Assembly: GCF_035582795.1 (NCBI RefSeq)
Contig: NC_134366.1
Coordinates: 108,197,756-108,261,755 of the forward strand
Reading direction: 5' to 3'
Source: Mycteria americana
Lineage: Eukaryota; Chordata; Aves; Ciconiiformes; Ciconiidae
Length of the DNA: 64,000 nucleotides
Below, one piece after another: positions 1 to 13,500 of the stretch. Position 1 is the stretch's first letter; each line of letters begins with the position of its first letter. Position numbers and translations under genes: made by a program. The notes beneath the pieces are model-generated. The model was not told where the DNA came from and did no database searches. It worked only from the letters and a program-made list of their open reading frames with translations.

Positions 1-1344
1 CAAAGGCTTCTTAAGCAGCAGAATAAGGATGGAATAAGGAAGAACAAGCATCTGCTATAAAAAGCTAGCAAAAGCACTAACAGCATCTCACCCCATACAG
101 GCTCCACAGCATGTCCCAAAATCTTGAAAAGGCTGAGAAGCTACTCTACAGTGTGGGTGGAAGCAGAAGTTTCAGAACTGAACAGCATGCCAGAGGTGTG
201 CAGCTGACCCAAACAAGCATGGTTTACTTATTGTAAACAGTATCAGGTTGACATTTTCAAACCAGTCCCATCATCTGGCGATGTCAGCTGACACTGGCAC
301 CATTGCAGGGCCTCGCTGCTTCACCATCCTTTGACCTGGTACCTAATGCCACCCTTGAGGGATAATGAAGACTACTGAGGGAGTGGGCCTGGCTGCAGCA
401 CATCCTTCCAGGGAAGCTATTTAGCTCTCCCACCAGAGCGCTGTTGGTGACAGCAGATGAGAAGCAAGGGCAACAGGTAGCAGTAAGTGCTGCTTAAGTA
501 AGCTGAGGCTTTGGGCTCAGCATGCTAGAGCTTGTCACTTCATCCTGTATGGTGTTCTCAGGACAAGCCACGGAGTTAAACAGCTATGGAAAATTATTCT
601 CCAGTAGCAGTCCTGCAGGGTTGCTGCTTAGACTGTTTAATTCTTAACTACACTTTGAACAAGGTGAGGAGTTTACAAATTTAAAAAAAAGGACCTGAAA
701 AAGGGGAAAAGCTGATTATGATGCTGATCTGATTTGGCTGATGGAGGCAGATGTGGGATGTACATAAGTATTTTTTCCACCTTGCTCAGCCAACATTTTA
801 ACATTTTCCTATGGCAACTAACGCTTCCCTGTGCGTTACTGAACAGGCGTAGTCAGTCGTGTCCTGGCGGTGTACACAGGAGGAGTTTGGGAATCCAGAT
901 AAATGAAAGTAAATTTAAAGTACGATGACCATGAAAGATAGATGGAGCTTATTTCCTTTTCTTTGGAGCTCTATAATAAAAGCTCCAGCTTCTGGGTGGC
1001 GTTCATGGGAAAGCACTAGGGTTTTCCAAATTCATCTCTTTGTATTGTCTACAAGACACTTTGTGCAAATTTGGCATGAAGCACCTGTCACCCATCCTTG
1101 CAGCTGTGCATATAGCTCACCTAAGAATTTTATAATTAAGAGTTTATCCATACAATTTTCAAAGGACTGATCTCACTTACCACATCTGAAAAGAGAAATT
1201 CTGACACTACCGTTTCACCCCTCCCAATAATGGTACTGTTGTCAAAATTCACACAACTCAGCCTTGTATTTAAAGCATAAGGCTGCAAGTCTGTCATTAG
1301 CATGGCTACTACACTTTTGTTCCTAGTCAAAACGAATCTCCGCT
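1..1344 (-). other. STX17 3' UTR and downstream flank
   Basis: This lies directly 3' of the STX17 stop codon on the minus strand and should be mostly 3' UTR. No AATAAA is visible on the minus strand. Only weak variants occur: ATTAAA at 641-636 and TATAAA near 1132-1127. The true cleavage site may be one of these or lie left of the window. I recognise no other gene or repeat here; the short open frames look like chance. Confidence 0.6.
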
Positions 1345-1584
1345 TCAGCTGGACTTTTTGGCTCTTTGGTGAGAAAGCTCTGGACAGCTGGAAGAGATCT
1401 GCTCCATCATTTTTTGTTTTCTTCTTTGTATCAATTTTCCACCTGTGAAACCCAAAATCCCACCACCAAGTGCAGCTGCAATTCCTGCCACTTTGAAGCC
1501 TGCAAGGAGACCAATAGGACCCCCCACCACTCCACCAATGACTGCACCTGCCACAGGCAGAGCTGCCAGCTTGTATTTTGCAGC
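1345..1584 (-). CDS. STX17: STX17 exon 8: hairpin membrane anchor and tail
   Basis: Last coding exon, residues 217-295 plus TGA at 1347-1345. The acceptor is a long T-rich tract followed by ctttacag at about 1592-1585. It starts [13 protein letters not shown] and contains the glycine-zipper hairpin: two short Gly/Ala-rich helices around [10 protein letters not shown] and [10 protein letters not shown], separated by Lys247 (human Lys254). In human this hairpin allows insertion into completed autophagosomes. A basic cluster (KLIQRRKQK, about 266-274) follows; positive charge there is reported to help recruitment to mature autophagosomes. The tail ends KKSS where human ends KKCS, so the near-terminal cysteine is absent. 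This is the most diagnostic exon for STX17. Confidence 0.97.
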   Translation of the reverse strand, partial: AAKYKLAALPVAGAVIGGVVGGPIGLLAGFKVAGIAAALGGGILGFTGGKLIQRRKQKMMEQISSSCPELSHQRAKKSS

Positions 1585-4500
1585 CTGTAAAGGGGAAAAA
1601 AAAAAAAAAAGAGTTAGAATACTTGCCTGTGGTGATGTGCATTTTCCCCTCATTGCTCTTGGCAATGACTTGAATGCTCAGTGATAAATAAACTTTACAA
1701 ATTAGTATTGAAAAAAAGATGATCTACTATCCCACATGTATGACAGAACGTACCAAAACCAATTCAAAATTGAGCTATCTCATGTATGCAGTTGTGAACC
1801 AGGTCCTTTTACATGCTATTGCCTGATTATGTATGCTATTTATTACCTTGTCTCCATCATTAAATCAAGTGAGAAACAGAAAATGCTCAGACTTTTCAGT
1901 AACATGCCTGAATCTAGGTTTGTGGCTTATTAGCAACTATCACTGGCATCTACATAGAATGGGATAGAAATTGCATGTTATCATCAACCTGTTGTTTTAC
2001 ACTTATTTCATTCTTGTGAGCCAGTCGTTGAATGCTCTTGTCTTTGCAGGTAAACCAATGTAGCATCAGAATACCATAAAAAAGCAAAAAAACCCCCAAA
2101 ACCTGTATTTCCTAGTAGCCTGGATGTGATAGAAAATTACAAGAGAGATTGATTTTTTTTTTGCCCTGCTACCTGTGGGTCATTTCTTCCTTATTCCCTT
2201 AATTGCTGGCTCCCTCAGCATTAAAGACGGCAGATCAATTGGGTTAATACAGAGGATTGCTGGGAGGCAGAGTACCATTGATTCAGCAGCAGGAGCAGAT
2301 CCCTACCTTCCCCAAGTTTTTGGTTCCCTCTTCAACATTCACAGCAGCACTGTTGACATGGTCTTCAATCCTGTCAATCTTCTCCTGCTGAGACTAGATG
2401 CAAAGGAATTATGAGTGAGGTAACCTGCTGGGAAGCAGCAGTGAGCCAACACACACCATTTTAATGCCTGTAATCAGGGCCCCACAGCCGCTTTCATCTG
2501 CTACACACTGCAGCCGTGCAGCCTTAATGGTGGTTCATTAATAGCGTCTGATAAACTGTGCTGAAACTGCAAACTTACTTCAAAAAAATCTTAACTATGA
2601 AGTAATAATATGGTGTGGGTATTATACAATGTGTTGCTGCAGTTAGAGAAAACAACCCAAAACATACAATTTTGAAATCTTTTCTGTAAATAGATGAACT
2701 CGCATTCCAAAGGGAAAAATAATCCAAACTAGCCTTTTTGTTTCCTGCTGAGTTTCACGTTCACAAAAAATTCTATAAAGAGCATTTACAAGATCAGTAC
2801 CAACTCCCAACATACAAAGCTGCACCAAGAAATCTAAACAGAAGTGTTTAATTGTGACATTGTAAAACACTACAAATAGAGTAGTGCCAGTACTGAAAAT
2901 ATACTTGCTGTTGCTCTATATTCTACTGTTTGATTTTACAAAAATGTTCCATCCTTTTTCCAAATGCAGTCAGATTCCCCTGCAGTCTCTCCCAGAGAAT
3001 GCTGGAGCAGAAGATAAAGGGTTTTGTTGTGGGTTTGTTTGTTCTTATTTTAATCTCAGCAGTACCCAGCCTGTTTTATGTCACAAAATAATGAGATGGC
3101 TAATGTTCAGCTTAAAATAAAAGGCATTCTGAACTTTTTCCTCTTTCTAATTCAGAAACTGCTGAATCCACCAGCTCTGGTATCTTCATCTGTGATCCAA
3201 TCCACACACTTTAGATACTTGCTATTAAATCTAATGATGGTTATGTGTAAAATCCAAAAAGTCCTGGGAACAGGAACTCCCCTTTTTAGCTAAAGCTGCT
3301 AACATTTAGGCTACTGAATAAAAATTTTTGCAGTCCCTCTCCAGCCTAATGAATCTTAGGGGGCTTTTTGTATATGTGAAGCAGCACGTATTCAGCAGAA
3401 AGGATAAAAGCTATTTTATCTATGCCAACTAACCCAACAGCAAGAAGATTAAAGAACTCTCCTAGGAGATGAGAATTGTGGGTTTAAATTCCCTGTGGCA
3501 CAGGAAGAACTAAATATTGGGAACTGAGTGTGGATGATGAAGATGCATAACCTTTTTGCAGCTACATTTGTGAGAGCAGAGAAAGGGCATGATAAAGGTG
3601 AGGGAAACTTCAGGTTTTTCTCGTACTCCCGATTAAGCAAGAAAAAGTACCTGAGAAACACCCACCCTGTGCAGTGAAGGCTGTTGTCACCATTACGATT
3701 AGAAATTGTAAAAATGAATGGGTAGAAGCCTGCGGTCAACACTGTAGAGCTTCTACTAAGGTTTGGCTTGTGGCCAAGGGCACTGGCTAGAACATCAGTA
3801 ATTGCTCGGATGGCAATTATCAGCACTAGTGCTGAAACAGAAGACTATTGCCTCCTCAAAAAATTACCTTGCCAGAGCCTGAATCAACAGGAGAGCCACG
3901 AAGATACTTGTAGCAATGAGTCACTGATGTAGGGAAGAAAGAGCTGTTAGTTTTCTAACCGGACGGGGCAGCTGAGTAGTTAAACTAATGCTTTTGAACA
4001 TTCCTTTTCTGTTGGCACTTAAAAATCAAAAGAAAACCTTTCACCTTACTGCTAGACAATTTGATGTAAACCTTATATGCATTACCTATGACTTTGGAAA
4101 GTATCTAATGTACAGGGTTTGAAATTATAGGTCTATTTACCATAGGTCTCAAGTAGCAAAGACAGCACCGTCGTGCAGCATCTCGGCTCACTGTGGGGAA
4201 ACTGCTCTGCCTCTACTGGCATTTTCCTGAAGTTCCTAACTGTGACTAGGATTTTGTAGTCTTGAACATTGGACTGAATAAATTCAGTTAATGTTATTCT
4301 GCTATTCTGTCACTTGTGTCAAGCGACACAAGCTCAGTGTCATCACAGACAGAAGTATTCCTCGTCGTTTTTTCCCCCAGCTAGGAGTTACCCCTTCGCC
4401 CTCTTTTTGTACAAGACTATCTAGGACAAAATGCAGAATTAATACTTACGCTGACTAAGAGAGAAAACTCAGTCACCAACTGGCTAAGTTGAATCAAGTC

Positions 4501-7500
4501 CTACAAATAAAAAACAAATGTTATTTCGTAATAGTTGCTAAAAACAGGAGCATCAACGTGGCAGTAAGGGAGTTTCAACATACCTCTTCTAGAGTTTCCC
4601 AGGACTCAGCTGCATTTTCTTCCTGAGGTATTTCGGGAAGGCGGGAGTAGATCTGGATTAAACTTTGGGAGCCGTCCTTCACTGCTGTGTTATATAAAGT
4701 TTCTGAGTGAGAAACATGATGTTTATAAATAAATGCACTGGATCAGGATGCTGGTGATGTGCAAAGTTTCTCCCTCGTAATGTTTCTCAAGGATAAATTG
4801 ATATTTAACCTAACTCAAGCCAAGCAACAGCCCTGAAAATGATCATATAGGGAAAAGTCTTACTCACAGCACTAGAGTTTCTTAAAAGGAAGTTATTGCC
4901 AAAGAAATGGATTAATTTCTATCAGCGCCCTTTCACAATCAGTTCTGAGAAAGATACTAAATTATACTACTGAATTCAAGTTATGTATCAACCGAGCAAA
5001 GAAAACTGAGCTTGGGACAAAAACTTTTCATTTAGATAGGACACATAAAAACACTGCGCTTCCAAAACTGAACAGATTCATTTTATGATTGATTATTATG
5101 CTACTGGTTTGATTCTCAGCCATTGGGACTAAAAGAAGCTGGAGGAAAAAGCTTTTGAAGTAAAAGCAGTGAAAACCAAGTAAGATGCTGCCCAGCATTC
5201 AGTGCTGGATCCAGTTGGGTAATGGTACCGTGAGGACGGCAAGCATTTACAGCTCAGCGGTGTAAAGGAGATATTCTCAAGTATCTTCCTTTCTAAATCA
5301 CCTGGACTGAATGCAGAAGGCATTAGGACAAAGTACAGTGGAAAAAATGGAGAACGAGATACAACTAGGTGGCATGGGGGAGAGCAGATATAATGAACAG
5401 ACACACACATACCTCCTCCAGTCAAAGAGCCCAGTCTTGAGCCACTACGGGTGTAATGGACATGTGCAGCATTATGGACAAGTAATTATGTGGTAATAAA
5501 GAATGATAACAGACAAGTTTGGCTTCTCATAGCAAGGATTAAGGAATAGCTTGAGATTATGAAAGGCAGACTGGAGAACGTATGTATGTAAACGCAGCGC
5601 AAAGATCATGTTAATTTAGACAACTTCAATTTCTGAAGGAAGTTAGCTACTTAGTAGGACACAGATGTTTCCTTCCTTGGGAGGGGAGGGTAGTATCAAG
5701 AGAAAGCTTAACATGGGGAAGACTGGTTAGAGATGTCTAATAATATTAAAGTGTAAATATTGAATTAAAATCTTCTTTAGAAACAATGAATGTACCAAGG
5801 TACTATAATAATATTCTATAACTGTTACTGCAACAGATACGAACAATGGAAAACAAATAAAAATAAACATATTCAATAAAAAGTCAGTAACAGTGCATGC
5901 TCACTCATGGAATTAATTTAAGATAAAATAAAAATGATACATTTTCATAACATTTGTCCACTTCTCAACATTTTTATCCCAGTATCTCAAAATACATTAA
6001 GGACCTAATCTTCCTACTCTCGGATCAATAGAAGTCTAACATCAATGAAGCTGATATTCAGCTGTAATTACTAAGTAAGCAGAGTAGCAGAATAACAAGG
6101 ATGGAGTAAGCGATTTGGGGTTTTATTTGGGGCTTGGTTTTCTTTCTAATTATTTCTACCCCTTTTCCTTTGAGAATCCAGACATGGAAGGCACTTCACC
6201 TTCTACAATAATCATCTGTTCTTCCAGAACATATTTTTGATCTAAAGCATCAGATTAATTAACGTTATATACTCGGTTCTGAAATATTCCTTTTCCCTTT
6301 TCACTATAATTAATCATATATCCAAACGTGTCCATTTTTGGATAAACCAATCTGCTACATATTCTGACATTTAACATTGGTTTTGAGTATTTTATTCCAT
6401 TTCAATCCTTCACAATCTTATTTCAAAACCAAGTTTCTTCTGCCAAGAAAAGCATATTCTTCCCTAATCAGCCACAGGCATGCTAAGTTGGTTGAAATTA
6501 AAATATTCGTAATTCAAAAGCAAAAAAAAAGCTCACTAATCAAAATTGCCTCCTCACAAATTATGTTCCCTATTCTGGTCTGTCCTTAACAATCTATGCT
6601 GACCTATTGTAGAAAAGTACATCCTTCAACATACATAAATGATACTGAAGTTTTGCATGACACACATTCAAGAGAACTTAAAATTATAAGTAGGTTTACA
6701 CTGTTTTCATTTTCTAATAACTAAACATTAGTGGAAAAAAATTCCTCAAGAAAATTCTTTACTCTCTTCAAAAAACTAAAGAATAAGAATGGTAAGAGAA
6801 GGTGGGGTCACATTTGGGCTGAAAGTATGAGTAAGAAATTTATATTCACTAGTTCCTGTTTTATCAAGTCTAACCAATTTTAATAGAACTGAGAATGGAA
6901 GTGGCTCCACCAGTTCACTTACAGCATCTCCACAGAAATGCAGTAATACAAAACACCTCTGCAGATTTCATAGAGCAGCTTCACACCTCATTACACTCAA
7001 GATAAAAATCTAATGCTCCGGAAGATTCAATGTGTTGGTTAAAAGATCTTAGTAATTTTAAGAGTGGAGTCTCACCTTTTGTTAATATTTGTTCAAAATG
7101 CAATTAAATTCCATTTCTATTGGACCTGAGCCGAGGATGGTGAAGGGGGGAAGGGACCACATCATTTCACTGACATGCCTTCTAAATGGGCAATTTGAAT
7201 TTGTAAACTCCTTCCTTCTCCACCAGATGGGAAGCAACATGCTACAAAGAATGGGCATACTGAAGCTCCTTTGATTAAGATCAGCAGCCAAGATCTGCTT
7301 TCAGGACTGCAGCCTCTAAGCACAAAAGAATAGGCAATATATTGCATCTGTGTTAGCAATTCAACAGAGCTGCTTTCACTGTCAGGCAAACTTGAAAAAA
7401 AAATCTGTTTAATTGTATTTAGTTGTCTGCCTGCCTGTATGTTTCACTTCAAATGGGGTGAATTATTTCCTGTATTCTTGAGCAGACTTGCAGGAGCGTG

Positions 7501-10500
7501 TCATTCCAGTAGTATGTTTCTGTTCTTCTCATCCCAATCTTCCTGATCAATTTCTTGTCTTTCTGAAGTGCAGTTATGCTCAATGTCCTCCATACTTTAA
7601 AGGTATTTCAGATTAAAAAAGCAGTCCTGTTCTTTGAAATTAAATTCTAGTTCCCATTTAACAGCTATGTAACTGTTAGAAAAGCAATAAGCCAAGACAA
7701 GGCCTTTCCAATGAAATACCAGAATGTATTGAGGACAACTGCAGAAAGTTACCAAAAGAGGAGATATTTTAAATTTAATTCTGATCGTAACAGAGAAGAG
7801 CTCACAAAGATCCTGAAAGTAACGGCTAATATGGATGAAGGGAATCACTGAATACTCAAGTTCACTATTCTAAAACTCAGAGTTAAAGACTAAAGACAAT
7901 GAGCTCCCCCCAAAAGGGGTATTAACACATTTTGCAAACTTATTAATAGAAACTATGGGGAAGAAGTTCCTAAAGGATAAAGGACTGCAGAAGAGCTGGC
8001 AGACACTAATAAAATAGGCTATACTGAAGAAGACAGCAAGTTGTACTGATGCAGAGGAAAATGTTTATGGATTCAGCAAGAGCTCTTCCATGCCCTCAAT
8101 ATCAAGAATTCGACACACAATTAAGATGAGTACAAGCAATAATATAAGCATGGAAAGTTAATATCATAAAGACTAGGACACAAATAAATTGCAACTACCA
8201 AGGGGCATAAATGGTAGCAAGAAAGTTTCTGTGAATGCTCTTCAAGTTAGAGGAAGACAAAGGAAGTGTAAGTGCATTGCCAGGTAAAGAAAGAAAATAA
8301 CCCAGATGACCCAGAGAAAGATTAAGTCAGTCTTTATACAAACAGATAGCTGTAATCAGGTATTTGATGCAACTAATTTAAACAAGAAAGAAAAAAAAGG
8401 ATAGGCTGAAACATAAAGAGAACAGGTTAAACATATTTACATGAGCTAGATCTATTCAAGTCCTGAGGGGCTGATGAAATTCACTCTTGAGAGTTTAAGA
8501 AACAGCCTCTGAAAGTTCAAGCATATTTCTGAGAACTTGAGTAAGGGGGTGCCAGAGGACTGCAAGAGAACAGATTCAGTTATTATCTTCTTTTTTTGGA
8601 GGGGAAGGAGAATACAGCAAATAGCCAGACTTTGAAACCTACAAAGATATTAGGACAACCTACTGAGCAATCAACTACAAGATGCTGAAGGTGTTGAAAA
8701 AGTCAAGAGTCATATGTCGGAAGCCAATTCAGTCTTTTTTATTGGCCTGGTAAGAAGATAAAAGTTTTTTATGATGAGGGTGGTGAGGCACCGGAACAGG
8801 TTGCCCAGAGAAGTTGTGGATGACCCATCCCTGGAAGTGTTCAAGGTCAGGTGGGATAGGGCTTTTAGCAACCTGATCTAGTGGAAGGTGTCCCTGCCCA
8901 TGGTGGGGCCATTGGACTAGATGGTCTTCAAAGGTCCCTTCCAACCCAAACCATTCTATGGTTCTATATTTGACGTATCTTGACATTCGTAAGGCTTTCT
9001 GATACTACTGCACATGACATTCTCGAAAGCAAGCCCAGTCTTCCAAATCTACTCTTCTCTTCTCCCTGTTTGACCATTAGACTCCCTAGCTTGTTAATCA
9101 CGCTTGAAAGAGTTCTTGTAGTTCTCTATATAGCAACAAGAAGGGTCATGAAATCACATTTGATGGCAGGTTCTTCTACAATGCCACTGACTGAGAATAC
9201 TCTTTCAATTTTAAAGACACATGAAATTTCCAAACTGTTTTAAACAACACTGCTACTGCAGCAACCAAACTAATTACTATTATGTGGAAGGATTTAATCC
9301 TGATGTAACCAGCTTTCTCACAGATCATTAGCAGAGAACACTAGCCGCTACCAGGGCTTAATAAGGGCTTCCCCTGAAGACAGAATGGTAGCACAAGGAA
9401 TGAAAGACATTTTGTAGAAAAAGGAGGGAAAAACAGCAAACATGTCAGACTTGTAGCATGTTGTAATGTGTTTTCATATGCTTTTATTTAAATGGATTTA
9501 TACTGTTTTCTGCTTTCTTGTCCGTTACTGAGATAAAATGCTACAGGAAGAGATGTTCTCCTTTATATAGAGACTTGCTCCTCTCTTCCAGGTTTTTCAG
9601 CAGTGGCATATTATACTGTCTGTTATATAAAAATTGTTTTATTCTTGATGTTGCAAGCACTAATTCAATGAAAATGGCCTAAATGATTATTCACACACAA
9701 TCAAGTGATTTGCAAGGGCGGGGGAAAGAAGTCAAGCTGCTATGAAACATGAATGTAAGTGTTCTTCTTCGTATGAACAGTCTTCTATTTCAAGACCTGA
9801 GGCTACAGGATCTTTTTCATGGAAGGCCACAACTACCTCATTTCTTAAGATAACTTTAATTAGAGCATTCTCCACTTATCAAAACTCAGTCACAGGTCAT
9901 AAGAAAAGCATGGTGTAGGGAAAGAAAATCCACTTCTTGATTAACAATTATTCTTCAGCTGAAATATCATTTGTTTACTTGTTACTCTGGTCAGAAAATG
10001 CGGACTGGATACAACAATATAGATATCAGAGACACAGAAATGAAATTCTACTACCTCCTCCTACAGTTGCAGATCTGGTTAAAGAGGCATCCTCCTGTCC
10101 TTCGAGTTGCTTTTTAAGTTCTTCTGCAGATTCAGAATGGAGCTGCAGGAAGTCTTTTATAGCAAATGAAGCTTCCTCCTTAACGGGATTTATCATTCTC
10201 TGCAGAACTGGGATGTCTTCCTGTCGGACTCGCAAACAGAGTTTCTCCATCTCTCTCATATTGGCTCGGAGTTGCTGTAACAGTTTTAAGAGTTATTTTG
10301 TAGCTTACTACGTAAGAGCACCAGACACCTTTTGTGTTTGGGAAGCAACTATTGTCTTGATTATCTTTAAATAATCATAAAGAGAGCCATTTCTAAGTTT
10401 TAATAAACTATGACAAAAAAACCCTCAAAAGTCCCAGCTTTCAAGCAATCCCTATGTTCCAGGTCACCTCTCCACTACATCCATTTTCATTTCCAGACTG

Positions 10501-13500
10501 CGTTGTTTGCCTGCAGCTGGTTCACCTGTCAAAGATGCCCCCAATTGCTGTAAAAGCCCGTGCCTCCGATAACACAGTGAATCCTTCCTTTGAACCCATC
10601 CTGGGCCTCCCAGACTCTCTTATTTTGTGACCCAGTGCTATTCCCTGGTCTTTTTGTACTGCTCCTGCAGAAGTCACCCCATAAAAAATACAGCACTCTG
10701 CAGAGAAGGGGCTTGTCGTCGCTTAAGGTAGCTCAACCTAGAGATGATCCCTTCTGAGTAAATGACCCATCTCCTACTCTTCCTAAGTCGGGTGACAGTC
10801 CTGTAGCTGACAGTGATACTGAGTGAGCCAGCGATTTAGTTACCTCGACCAGAGCTCAAAGCTGTCCATAGAGGAAGGCATCGGTACTTCCAAGCACTTC
10901 GTACTCGGAGGTGCCGCTACATTATAACCAGCTCGCTACGCTTGTTGTATGTTTAATATTTGCTTGTGCTTGTGAGTTTGCTCAGTTCTTTATCTATAAA
11001 AATAATAACTGAGGGCAGCAGCTCCCAACACAGCAGTCCCTAAGCAGTGCAGTGAGGCGTCACCTGGACGTATTGCTGAGTCTTTCTGGACGTGCCCTAC
11101 TTTCCATAGGGGAAACTAAGCTATCTGCCCCAGGAGAATAAGAACCAAAGATCGAGGAAGAGATGGTACCTGCTATCTTCTCTGGTGAACTAATTTATCT
11201 GTAATATCAGCCAACCACAAAACAAAGGAGAAATATTTTTGAAGCCATCCCCATCAATATTTTGATCTTCTTGCTGTCAATTTTATACTTTATCCACTTC
11301 TCCAGGTAAAGAAGTCAGTTTGTTTTATTTTGGGTTTCAATTAAAGTATTTAACTAATTAATTCACTATGTAATTACTGAAGTTATTTTGGTGCCTGTGA
11401 TCAATTTAGGCCTTTGCCAAAATATTTACACAGGTTGCAACAAGTTAAAATAATATCCAAATAAAATAAGTGATTGCTTCTCAAAATTTGCTTTTTTTTA
11501 TAGTAAGTGACTGTGGTGACTATAGCACTTCAGGATACAACCATTCACAACCCCCAAGTACCCCAAAACTATCATTTTCATTTTGTAAAGACAACTTCAG
11601 GGACAAAGGAGAAGGATTACTTTTTTTTTTGCAATATTTATATTCTTTTTTCAGAAGAAGGATGAATATATTTGTTTGATTGGAATATCAAACATAATAA
11701 AATACGGAAATACTTCTTTAGTTACAAGAGTTTGGAGAAGATATAAACTATTCACAACTAGCAAGAAAAGTCTGTGTGCAGGCATCTCCTGTGAGATAAA
11801 TTTCTGTCTACAGCAAAAATAGAGGGTTTTTTTATTGCCTAGGCTTTTAAAATCTAAAAATGCACGCAACTTTTTCTACAAATGAAAAGGAGAAATTTAT
11901 AGTTTAAATTATACCACTCATTGTTGTAGGACAGAGTTTTTATCTAATTATAAAAAAATAAGGCTGTAATAAAAATAATATTAATTGCATTACATTATAA
12001 GATGATACAATAAATTATATTATTTATTGCACTATTTACCAATTGGTTTGAATATTCTTCTCACAGCAGAACAAGAGAATGGATTAACACCAGTGAGTGG
12101 TTAGAAAAAGAAAGGTTTTCTTCAGCAATACAAACCAGGTACAGGTAATGCCTTAGAATGGCAATATTGCTTACCTGGAAAAGCAGGAACTAGATGGAAT
12201 TTATTTTATTTATATAGACTAGTAGAATTAATTTTTTTTAACATGTATGAAAAAAACAGTAGAAATATAATTAGAGAAGAAGGAAATTAATTTAACAACA
12301 AATTGAAGTAACACTGCACAAGCCATATTAGGCAACCAAAGAAAGAACTTCTGATTCGTAAAAATCATTTGTCAAATTACTAAGAGTATATGCTATTGTA
12401 TGCTTAAATTAAGAGTACTACTAGCCAATTCAGGCTGTGTTATTTAAGGCTAACCCCAGGTAAAAACACTGATTAACAATTAAAAAAAGGGAGATACAAA
12501 AAATAACTCTGTAAGATATTGAGTTGAATTAGAAACATGGTACCCATTATTTTTGCTGATACATTTCTCATCTTAATCTACCTTGCTCTTTCTGTTATCT
12601 TCCTCCCACGGTCTGCCTGTAAGTGCTGAAAAGGTAAAACGTTGTCACTGTCATAGTCCACTACGTGCCAAAAGTCTCAGTTTATAAAATCTTGGGATTT
12701 CATTTAAAAGACAAAACGGGACTATCTAGACACAGCATTTAATTATCCATTTTGTGAAAATTATATGCAGGGGACCAGGTGAAGTTGATCCTGCTGCTTT
12801 GTTTTAGGGAACAAAATTATTATTATCCTGTCTTTGGCCACAATAGAGACAGAAAACGATACGTCAAACAAAAACATGTTGTGAAACATTGACAATAGTG
12901 AGTTTGGGATGAGCTAATAATGCTTCCAAAGCAGTTTCTTTGAAAAAAAAGAGGAGACTTTCCCAGTTGAAATTGAGTTAAACATAGCTCTGCTAGGGAT
13001 TTGCACCACTGCAGCTGCAGCTGGGGCAAATTACCAGTATAGCCAATGCACAGGTATAATGAAGATGGTTACTGTGCGGTGACCAACATACCAACTTGCT
13101 GCTGGAGTTTTCAAAAATCCTGAACAGAAGCTTCAAGAGACATGAACTACCCACCCCAAGGAATGGCTAAATCAGATCCTCACTTTCACTGTTCATTATT
13201 ACATTGCTGATCAAAGAGAAATATTTGTGAGAAAGAAGATGGAGGGAATCAGATGATATTTGCCTACTTGGTGAGATTTAATTTTAGTACCTCTTCCTTT
13301 GTGGTTTTGGAGAGAGGACTCTTGTTCCATTTATTGTCAATTAAACAGAAGCTAAATGGATTCAGCCTAGCAAGAAAGCTAAGCCCTGCTGCAAGGAGAC
13401 ACGTCTTAGGAGCTCACCAGGGTGTAACATGATAAATGGTATGGATATGCAAATGACTGTGACTTCTTTTCATAATCATTTTAATGGGACAGAGTTTAAT

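Larger units (their letters stand above)
4685..10054 (-). other. STX17 intron 4
   Basis: About 5.4 kb, donor gtagta after GGAG, acceptor tandem cag at the exon 5 side. It holds an old CR1 remnant (about 7880-8750) immediately followed by a younger CR1 tail (8755-8968), both reading on the plus strand. Elsewhere the sequence is AT-rich and featureless to me. Confidence 0.9.

Noticed and set aside
4313..4332. 8-bp hairpin in STX17 intron 6
   Set aside because: Too short to be distinguished from chance in 64 kb.
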